20,623 nt of DNA from Pseudaeromonas sp041911695 (GTDB lineage: Bacteria > Pseudomonadota > Gammaproteobacteria > Enterobacterales > Aeromonadaceae): positions 1-20,623 of the forward strand of contig JAYROM010000042.1 in NCBI GenBank assembly GCA_041911695.1, read 5' to 3'. The position numbers and the translations under genes were made by a program. The notes below the pieces were generated by a model. It searched no databases and was not told where the DNA came from. It saw nothing but the letters and a program-made list of their open reading frames with translations. This document shows positions 14,840 through 20,623 of this stretch, piece after piece; position 1 is the stretch's first letter; each line of letters opens with the position of its first letter.

Positions 14840-15642
14840 TCCTGACCATCGAACATCACACCCGTTACCAATATCAGGGCGAAGTCCGTCGTAGCACCCA
14901 GTACCTGCGTCTAACTCCGCCGTCGACCCCGCACCAGCGCGTACTCAACTGGGAGTTGCAATTGCCGGAAACCGCCACCTGCACGGTGGATGGCTACGGC
15001 AATATCCTGCACGTCCTGACCTTGGCGCAGCCGCATGAGGAGATCGAGATCCTGGCGCGCGGCAAGGTCGAAATCCTGAATGACGAAGCGGCAGAGGCCG
15101 AGACACTGTCCCCGCTGATCTTCCTGCGTCACACCCCGCTAACCCGGGCGGATCAGGCGATCCGCGACTTTGCGCTGACCTTTACCAGCCAACCCACCAC
15201 CGCCCGCCAGCTGGAAGCCATGATGCGAGCCCTGCTGCTGCGCATGCCCTACTCTCCCGGTGCGACCAGCAGCCAGCACACTGCCGCCGAGGCCTTTGCG
15301 CTAGGCAAAGGGGTCTGTCAGGACCATACCCATGTCTATCTGGCCTGCTGTCGCACGCTGGGTTTGCCAGCCCGTTATGTCAGCGGATATCTTTACACTC
15401 AGGATTCACAGCATGTCGCCACCCATGCCTGGGCTGAGGTCTGGTATGACAATGGCTGGCATACGGTCGATGTCACCAACCAGTGCACCACACCGCACCA
15501 GCACCTACGGCTGGCGGTCGGGATGGATTATCTGGATGCCTGCCCGGTGCGCGGTGTGCGCACCGGCGGCGGTGATGAGGCCATGCAGGCGCATGCTGCA
15601 GTGAGTCTGACCACTGAGCAACAGCAACAGCAACAACAGTAA
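14836..15642 (+). CDS. Transglutaminase-like cysteine protease (Anbu cluster)
   Basis: This 268-residue protein has the bacterial transglutaminase N-terminal beta region (MILTIEHHTRYQYQGEV, then YLRLTPP) at about 1-80 and a transglutaminase core at about 140-215. The catalytic triad is visible: Cys161 in GKGVCQDHTH, His197 in ATHAWAEVW and Asp212 in VDVTNQ. Members are cysteine peptidases or amidases rather than true crosslinkers; no signal peptide is seen, so it acts in the cytoplasm. It overlaps alpha-E by four bases and is followed 16 bases later by Anbu. The C-terminus ends in seven consecutive glutamines encoded by a mixed CAA/CAG run (15619-15639), an unusual tail that may vary between strains. 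Confidence 0.92.
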   Translation: MILTIEHHTRYQYQGEVRRSTQYLRLTPPSTPHQRVLNWELQLPETATCTVDGYGNILHVLTLAQPHEEIEILARGKVEILNDEAAEAETLSPLIFLRHTPLTRADQAIRDFALTFTSQPTTARQLEAMMRALLLRMPYSPGATSSQHTAAEAFALGKGVCQDHTHVYLACCRTLGLPARYVSGYLYTQDSQHVATHAWAEVWYDNGWHTVDVTNQCTTPHQHLRLAVGMDYLDACPVRGVRTGGGDEAMQAHAAVSLTTEQQQQQQQ

Positions 15643-15658
15643 GAGGAGCAGGTCTTCC

Positions 15659-16399
15659 ATGACCTATTGCGTCGCCATGCGCCTGGCCGAGGGCCTGGTT
15701 TTTGTCTCCGACTCGCGCACGAATGCCGGTGTCGACCATATCGCCACCTTCCGTAAACTGCATCTGTTCGAGACTGCGGGCGAGCGGGTCATCGTCCTGC
15801 AGAGCGCCGGCAATCTGGCGACCACTCAGAGTGTCATCAGCCTGCTGCGTCAGCGCTGTCAGCAGGAGGGGCCGCATCTGCTCAACGTCCCGACCCTGTA
15901 TGATGCCGCCCTGCTGGTCGGCAACACGGTGCGTGAGGTGATCCAGCGCGATGGTGGGCCTCAACAGAGCAGTATCAGTTTTGGTTGCAGCATGCTGATC
16001 GGCGGTCAGATTGGCAAACAACCGGCGCGCCTGTTCAGCATCTATCCGGAGGGCAACTTTATTGAAGCGACCCCGGATACCCCCTACTTCCAGATTGGCG
16101 AAAGCAAATATGGCAAACCGATCATTGATCGCGTCCTGACCTATCAGACCCCGCTTGATCAGGCCATCAAGTGTGCGCTGATTTCGATGGACTCCACCTT
16201 GCGCAGCAATCTGTCGGTCGGGCTGCCGTTGGATCTGTTGTGCTACCGGCATGACAGTCTGCACGCCCACCAACAATATCGCCTGACCGAAGAGGACCCG
16301 TTCTACCGTCAGTTGCGCCAGGCCTGGTCGGAGGGGATGGTCAGTCTGTTTGCCGGAATGCCCGATTTTCCGTTGAACAGCACGCCAGATCGCCACTAA
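15659..16399 (+). CDS. Anbu proteasome-related Ntn-hydrolase
   Basis: This 246-residue protein belongs to the Anbu (ancestral beta subunit) family, relatives of proteasome beta and HslV. After Met removal the catalytic Thr (residue 2) becomes N-terminal: MTYCVAMRLAEGLVFVSDSR. The supporting Asp18 (SDSRTNAG) and Lys33 (FRKLH) are present, so the active site looks intact. ESKYGKPIIDRVL (151-163) and SMDSTLRSNLSVG (181-193) are typical. Known Anbu structures form open helical rings in the cytoplasm and have weak or unknown peptidase substrates. There is no prokaryotic ATPase partner in the window. AAGAGGAG lies about ten bases before the ATG. It is the fourth gene of the operon and probably acts on products of the ATP-grasp, alpha-E and transglutaminase proteins. 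Confidence 0.92.
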   Translation: MTYCVAMRLAEGLVFVSDSRTNAGVDHIATFRKLHLFETAGERVIVLQSAGNLATTQSVISLLRQRCQQEGPHLLNVPTLYDAALLVGNTVREVIQRDGGPQQSSISFGCSMLIGGQIGKQPARLFSIYPEGNFIEATPDTPYFQIGESKYGKPIIDRVLTYQTPLDQAIKCALISMDSTLRSNLSVGLPLDLLCYRHDSLHAHQQYRLTEEDPFYRQLRQAWSEGMVSLFAGMPDFPLNSTPDRH

Positions 16400-16490
16400 T
16401 AGCCGATTGAAACGAGATCTTGCCCCAGCACAGCGCACAACGTGCCTGCTATGCTGAGGACGGGACTGACTGCCTGAGCCAGGAATTTTT

Positions 16491-17252
16491 ATGCGCCTGA
16501 TGGTAGCGCTGATACTGCTATTTACCTCTTCTGCCAGCATGGCGAGCAATCCGCTCTGCCCAACCCCGCTGCTGGTCGGTTGGGACCCTTGGCCCCCCTA
16601 TCACTACCAGGGTAAAGATGGTCATCTACATGGGTTTGCGGTAGAGGTACTGACCACCGTCGTGCATGAGATGGGCTGCGAAGTGGTATTTCGCGAACGC
16701 CCGTGGAAACGCCAGCTCCAGGAGATGGAACAGGGGCAGGCCGACATCGCCATGGAGGCTTATTACACTGATGACCGGGCGCGTTACGCCTGGTTCTCCG
16801 ACACCTATAGCCCGAGTCGAGTCTATTTATGGCTGGCCAGTGGCGACAAAACTGAGCTTGACCTCTCGCTAGACGCCTTGATCGAGCAAGGATTCAGATT
16901 GGGGCTGACCAAGGATTTCTACTATGGACCGGCCGTGGAAAAAATCCGCCATCATGCCGGGGTGGATGAGATGCTGAGTGAGACACAGAACTACACCAAG
17001 CTGCAGCGGGGACGCATTGACGGCTTTCTGGGCGACTGGCTCGCCACCACCTGGAATCTCAGCCAACAGGGCTTATTAGCACGCATTCGGCATACCCATG
17101 AACCGGTTTACCAGGCCCCCGCCAGCTTTATGCTCAGCCGCAAACATCTGTCATCCGCCTTTGTGGATCAATTTAATGCTGCGATGCGCCACATCAAGCT
17201 CGATGGCCGTTACCAGCGGTTACTGGATAACTATACTCGTATACAAGACTGA
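16491..17252 (+). CDS. Periplasmic solute-binding protein, family 3 type
   Basis: This 253-residue protein has a signal peptide (MRLMVALILLFTSSASMA, probable cleavage near residue 18-19) and the amino-acid-binding SBP_bac_3 fold. Visible landmarks are LVGWDPWPPYHYQGKDG (28-44), GFAVEVLTTVVHEMG (48-62), RPWKRQLQEMEQGQADIAM (70-88) and the terminal RYQRLLDNYTR. AGGAA lies five bases before the ATG. No permease or ATPase gene follows, so it is an orphan and could feed a distant transporter or act as a sensor. The 91-base gap after Anbu contains no clear terminator, so it may be part of the same transcript. Polar amino acids or related small molecules are the likely ligands by family only. Confidence 0.82.
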   Translation: MRLMVALILLFTSSASMASNPLCPTPLLVGWDPWPPYHYQGKDGHLHGFAVEVLTTVVHEMGCEVVFRERPWKRQLQEMEQGQADIAMEAYYTDDRARYAWFSDTYSPSRVYLWLASGDKTELDLSLDALIEQGFRLGLTKDFYYGPAVEKIRHHAGVDEMLSETQNYTKLQRGRIDGFLGDWLATTWNLSQQGLLARIRHTHEPVYQAPASFMLSRKHLSSAFVDQFNAAMRHIKLDGRYQRLLDNYTRIQD

Positions 17253-17306
17253 CCTGATTTGAACGGATCAACCTCACATTTTCCCTTTGTTGCAAGGAGT
17301 CGTGCC

Positions 17307-17933
17307 ATGTCTTCCAGCCCTAATGCATCCAATACCAGCGAGCTGCAGGCCGCTATCGCCATCAACCAACTGCTCTCAGACAACGCGCTGGCCGCGGAAC
17401 AGGCGATTGAACATCTGGCCGATATTACCTGGCAGATCCAGACGGCCGTCGCCAAGTTGTGGGAGAAGGTGACCCCGCTCCCGCCACAAGAGGCATTGGT
17501 GTTGACCGAGATTGAAAATCTGGTGTTCTGGAAGCTCAAAGGTAGCCAGACCGCACTGCCGATGGTCCAGGCTATCCGTCTGGCCAAGGGGTTGTTACAG
17601 CAAGGTGGTTTTTTCAACAATATGCAGGGTGAAGGCAACTGGCTGTTTGATGAGCAGCGTCGGCCGGTCAATCTGGGCAACGAGGCCACCCGCGATCTGT
17701 TCCAGGCATTGCGCCCCATTTTGGTATTGCATCCGCTGGATTTTGGCAGCGCCCAAATTGCCGACTTCCGCTGTGACGATCAATCGTTCCCGGGGCATGC
17801 CTTTGAGGCTGGCGAGTTGAGCGTCTGGGGACTCAAGTCACCGGTACCTGGCTTTATCGAGCACGCCCGTCTGGCCATGATGGGAGCCGACCCTTACGCC
17901 GCTGATCTGCCCGAAGATCTCCCGGAAGCGTGA
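17307..17933 (+). CDS. Unknown soluble protein downstream of the solute-binding protein
   Basis: I do not recognise this 208-residue protein. It is acidic and without a signal peptide or membrane segment. Residues 1-100 look helical and Ala/Leu/Gln-rich (ELQAAIAINQLLSDNALAAE); the second half is mixed, with short Gly/Pro/Trp segments (GEGNWLFDEQRRPVNLG, LHPLDFG, GELSVWGLKSPVPGF). The ATG at 17307 is well supported by AAGGAG seven bases upstream; an in-frame TTG 48 bases earlier is before that site. It starts 54 bases after the solute-binding gene and is the last plus-strand gene before a strong hairpin, so it is probably co-transcribed with its neighbour. The coding frame is credible from codon use and ribosome site; function is unknown. 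Confidence 0.75.
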   Translation: MSSSPNASNTSELQAAIAINQLLSDNALAAEQAIEHLADITWQIQTAVAKLWEKVTPLPPQEALVLTEIENLVFWKLKGSQTALPMVQAIRLAKGLLQQGGFFNNMQGEGNWLFDEQRRPVNLGNEATRDLFQALRPILVLHPLDFGSAQIADFRCDDQSFPGHAFEAGELSVWGLKSPVPGFIEHARLAMMGADPYAADLPEDLPEA

Positions 17934-17993
17934 ATATCGGACGGACAACGCCACCGTCCATCCTGGATAGACAGGCACTTCAATCGGCAACCA

Positions 17994-18017
17994 TCTCCCC
18001 GCCATCTGGCGGGGAGA
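17994..18017. terminator. Strong hairpin between convergent genes, probable bidirectional terminator
   Basis: TCTCCCCGCC (17994-18003) and GGCGGGGAGA (18008-18017) form a perfect 10-bp stem with a 4-base loop, followed by CTTTAA on the plus strand. It lies between the plus-strand unknown gene and the minus-strand reductase stop. A second, smaller hairpin (GGACGG/CCGTCC) is at 17939-17959. T-tracts are short, so efficiency is uncertain. Confidence 0.7.
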
Positions 18018-18054
18018 CTTTAAGGCTCACCTGACGAGCCAGACCGATGACGGT

Positions 18055-19707
18055 TTAGAACTGCGTCGTCACCATCTGCCAGGTCTTGAAGCCGCCGCTC
18101 ATATTGCGTACCCGGAACCCGGCATGGCGCAGCATGCAGCAGGCAACATGGCCACGCAGCCCGACCTGACAAGTCACCAGGATCTCCTTGTCGCGCGGTA
18201 ACTCCTGCAAACGCTGGCGCAACTCGTCGACCGGGATATTGATTGCCCCGGGGATGGCACCGATGTTCTTCAACTCTGCCGGATTACGCACATCCAGCAA
18301 CAGCTGGTCCGCCGTGATCGCCTGCACATCGGCGACATGGCAAATCGCCTCATCGCCACGCACCACATTACTGGCCACCATCCCGGCCTGATTCACCACA
18401 TCACGGGCCGCACCAAACGGCGGGGCATAGGTCAGCTCGAGGTTTTCCAGATCCATCACCGTCATGCCGGCACGCATCACCACCGACAACACATCAATAC
18501 GCTTGTCGACCCCATCCTTGCCGACGGCCTGGGCGCCTAACACCCGACCATTATGCGGATCAAACAATAACTTGAGAGAAACCGGACTCGACCCAGGATA
18601 ATAGCTGGCATGACTGGCCGGATGGACATAGACCTTTTCATACGCCAAACCAAGAGCCTGCAGCCGTTTTTCACTGAGCCCAGTGCTGGCGACTGCCAGC
18701 GAAAACACCTTGCAGATGGCGGTGCCCTGCGTGCGCTGATAACTGACCTGACGCCCCAGCATATTGTCCGCCGCCAGGCGGCCCTGACGATTAGCCGGCC
18801 CGGCTAAAGGCCAAATACCCGGTTTGCCGGTCAGCCATTCTGGTGTTTCGACCGCATCACCCACCGCAAAAATATCCGGGTCTGAGGTGCGCATCTGTTC
18901 ATCCACCAGGATCCCGCCCTTGCTGCCGAGCGTCAAACCCGCAGCCACAGCCAGTTGGGTCTCTGGCCGCACACCAATTGCCATCACCAGCAACTCGGTC
19001 TCCAGCATCTGACCGGAAGAGAGGGTCAAGCTCAGCCCCTTGGCCGACGTGGTGACCGCAGTCAGGCCGGTGTGCAGACGCAGATCCACGCCATGGGCCA
19101 CCAGCTCCTGATGTACCGGCATGGCCATCTCGGCATCGACCGGCGTCATCACCTGATCGGCGAGCTCAAGCAACGAGACTTTCAACCCACGCTGATGCAG
19201 CGCTTCGACCATCTCCAGGCCAATGAAACCGCCGCCCACGACCGTTGCCGTCTTGGGTTTATAAGCCACCATCGCGGCCAGAATGCGGTCCATATCCGGG
19301 ATGCTACGCAAGGTAAAGGTGCGCGGGGTCTGCAGCCCAGTAATCGCGGGCACCACAGGCCCCGCGCCCGGACTCAGCAACAGACGATCATAGCTCAGGG
19401 TGTAGGTTTCGCCGCCAACCAGCGGGGTCACCGTCACCGTCTTCGCCGCACGATCAATCCGTGTGACCTCATGGCCGGTTCGGACCTCAACATTGAAGCG
19501 GCGACGGAAACTCTCCGGCGTCTGCAACAACAGTGCCTCGCGTTGCGTGATGTCGCCACTGATATGGTAAGGCAGGCCACAATTGGCAAACGAGACGAAC
19601 TCACCACGCTCCAGCATGATGATTTCTGCTGTCTCGGACAATCGACGAGCCCTGGCTGCTGCCGATGCACCACCCGCCACCCCGCCTACAATCACGATCC
19701 TGGTCAT
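18055..19707 (-). CDS. CoA-disulfide/polysulfide reductase fused to rhodanese domain
   Basis: This 550-residue flavoprotein belongs to the CoA-disulfide reductase family. The FAD-binding start VIVGGVAGGASAAARARRL (5-23) is followed by redox Cys43 in FANCGLPYHISG. A second dinucleotide fold appears at TVVGGGFIGLEM (155-166), and DIFAVGDAVE (278-287) is the second FAD motif. Family tyrosines lie in SHASYYPGS (365-373) and ELTYAPPFG (424-432). From about residue 455 a rhodanese domain follows, with active Cys513 in the loop TCQVGLRG (512-519). Such CoADR-Rhd fusions reduce CoA persulfide, CoA disulfide or polysulfide with NAD(P)H, freeing sulfide. GAGGAGG lies before the ATG. It is single, convergent with the unknown plus-strand gene and divergent from the GAF-like gene. 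Confidence 0.92.
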   Translation of the reverse strand: MTRIVIVGGVAGGASAAARARRLSETAEIIMLERGEFVSFANCGLPYHISGDITQREALLLQTPESFRRRFNVEVRTGHEVTRIDRAAKTVTVTPLVGGETYTLSYDRLLLSPGAGPVVPAITGLQTPRTFTLRSIPDMDRILAAMVAYKPKTATVVGGGFIGLEMVEALHQRGLKVSLLELADQVMTPVDAEMAMPVHQELVAHGVDLRLHTGLTAVTTSAKGLSLTLSSGQMLETELLVMAIGVRPETQLAVAAGLTLGSKGGILVDEQMRTSDPDIFAVGDAVETPEWLTGKPGIWPLAGPANRQGRLAADNMLGRQVSYQRTQGTAICKVFSLAVASTGLSEKRLQALGLAYEKVYVHPASHASYYPGSSPVSLKLLFDPHNGRVLGAQAVGKDGVDKRIDVLSVVMRAGMTVMDLENLELTYAPPFGAARDVVNQAGMVASNVVRGDEAICHVADVQAITADQLLLDVRNPAELKNIGAIPGAINIPVDELRQRLQELPRDKEILVTCQVGLRGHVACCMLRHAGFRVRNMSGGFKTWQMVTTQF

Positions 19708-19741
19708 GCTTACCTCCTCAGGTTATGGCAAGTACTTTAGC

Positions 19742-19751
19742 ATTATCTAAT
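19742..19751. promoter_or_regulatory. AT-rich short palindrome upstream of the reductase
   Basis: ATTATCTAAT is an inverted repeat (ATTA-NN-TAAT) in an AT-rich patch (19737-19770) about 35 bases before the reductase start. It may be part of the promoter or a small operator. No convincing -35/-10 pair was found. Confidence 0.25.
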
Positions 19752-19834
19752 TTACGATACAATTTCGACATTGCAGCGCGTTGGATAAAGCGTATGCTAA
19801 AAGCATGTCAACCTGATGATTGTGCTAACAATTC

Positions 19835-20623
19835 ATGCGCGTTCCGACTGTCGTGACATCCCCTGCCCTGGCCGAAACGCAACGCCTTTGTCTGCTGCGC
19901 TGGTCACCTATCGAGGATCGCCTGCAACGTCCTGACGGGCAAGCTATTCCCGCCGATTTATGTCCCTTGCCACAACAACCCTGGCTGACTCAGCTAGCGG
20001 ATAGCGAGCAACAGGCCATTATTGCCCTACAGCGCAGCGGCCTGCCCGGGCAACTGTCGCTACCGCGGGGGACGCTATGTTGGTGGTTAGAGTGGGTCCC
20101 TGATCGCGCCGGTGACTGGCTGATCATGGCTTATCCCCAACAGCTGGGCCCTGCCGCCAACATGACCGGCCTGGAACAACTGGAGCTGGAACGGCTGGCG
20201 CGTTTGTCACCCGGCGCACGGCGTAATCATCATCTATTACAACAGCTCTACCATCTGAGCGGTTGCGGCCGGCTGGTGTTATGGCGGATCGGGCGTGAAC
20301 GCCTGGAGCCGGTCTATCGACTTGGCGAAGGTGAACTCCCCCCCGCGCAGATCCTGGACCCACGCTACATCAAGGCGCTGCGTGCCCGCGGAACCCTGGG
20401 ATTTTCCGATGTCAGCCATCAACCGATGCTGGCCAGCCAGCAGTACCTGCAACAGGATGCCATTCTGGCCCGCCTTGATGCGCTGATCAGCCAAGATCGT
20501 CAACCCTGGGGGGTGCTGACCCTCGAATATCGTAGTTGGCAGCCCCGTTTTGCCGACGATCTGTTCCCGCTGGCCGCACGCACCGCCGCCCTGTTGCTTG
20601 ACCCGGAACAGGACAGTCAATTG
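19835..20623 (+). CDS. GAF-like signalling protein, N-terminal part (cut by window edge)
   Basis: The frame from ATG 19835 stays open for 263 codons to the right edge. An in-frame stop at 19826-19828 limits the start. No strong ribosome site is visible before this ATG. Residues 1-125 are not recognised: Leu/Gln/Trp-rich, without membrane segments. From about residue 130 the pattern looks like a GAF sensor domain: LSGCGRLVLWRIGRERLEPVYRLG, then PRYIKALRARGTLGFSDV, and WGVLTLEYRSWQPRFADDLFPLAARTAALL near the edge. GAF domains of this style usually precede a histidine kinase, GGDEF/EAL or other output domain, which would lie outside the window. The divergent arrangement with the reductase could mean shared control but proves nothing. 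Confidence 0.6.
   Translation, partial: MRVPTVVTSPALAETQRLCLLRWSPIEDRLQRPDGQAIPADLCPLPQQPWLTQLADSEQQAIIALQRSGLPGQLSLPRGTLCWWLEWVPDRAGDWLIMAYPQQLGPAANMTGLEQLELERLARLSPGARRNHHLLQQLYHLSGCGRLVLWRIGRERLEPVYRLGEGELPPAQILDPRYIKALRARGTLGFSDVSHQPMLASQQYLQQDAILARLDALISQDRQPWGVLTLEYRSWQPRFADDLFPLAARTAALLLDPEQDSQL

Noticed and set aside
15473..16549. Minus-strand open frame of 358 codons
   Set aside because: It is antisense to the transglutaminase, Anbu and solute-binding genes, all of which are recognised families with ribosome sites. Its composition is that of a shadow frame.
18955..19740. Plus-strand open frame of 261 codons
   Set aside because: It is antisense to the CoA-disulfide reductase and has a His/Gln/Arg-rich composition typical of a shadow frame.

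Overview
The window looks like chromosomal sequence from a moderately GC-rich gammaproteobacterium. The mix of a YfbU-family protein, MepA, a GlgX-type debranching enzyme, Bcp and an NIT-domain chemoreceptor fits the Aeromonadales or nearby orders. That placement is an inference from gene content; no rRNA or other marker is present to settle it. I saw no integrase, transposase, tRNA, rRNA or CRISPR array, and most of the window reads as ordinary core or accessory chromosome.

Layout. (1) 1-1157, minus: the N-terminal part of a very large repetitive surface adhesin with a LapA-like retention module and VCBS-type repeats, cut by the window edge. (2) A 351-base divergent intergenic region, then glgX (glycogen debranching, plus) ending at a clear terminator, then mepA (murein endopeptidase, plus). 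(3) Convergent to mepA, a minus-strand NIT-HAMP chemoreceptor, preceded by bcp (peroxiredoxin, minus). (4) A 70-bp heptanucleotide array, then a four-gene minus-strand operon (membrane-anchored unknown protein, GtrB-like, GtrA-like, PIG-V-like GT-C enzyme) that resembles a three-component glycan-modification system and ends at a good terminator. (5) yfbU (plus) with terminator, convergent with a two-gene YeeE/YedE-type sulfur transporter pair (minus). (6) A plus-strand operon of four tightly packed genes: circularly permuted ATP-grasp protein, alpha-E protein, transglutaminase-like protease and the proteasome-related protease Anbu. Two more plus-strand genes follow, a periplasmic solute-binding protein and an unknown protein, up to a strong hairpin. 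(7) A minus-strand CoA-disulfide/polysulfide reductase fused to a rhodanese domain, divergent from a partial GAF-like regulator that runs off the right end.

The most interesting part is region 6. A near-consensus sigma-54 promoter lies just upstream of the ATP-grasp gene, and two NtrC-like sites exactly 30 bp apart lie upstream of that. Together they suggest that the Anbu peptide/amide-processing cluster is switched on by nitrogen limitation. The sulfur genes in regions 5 and 7 flank this operon and may share a theme of sulfane-sulfur handling, though nothing in the sequence directly links them.
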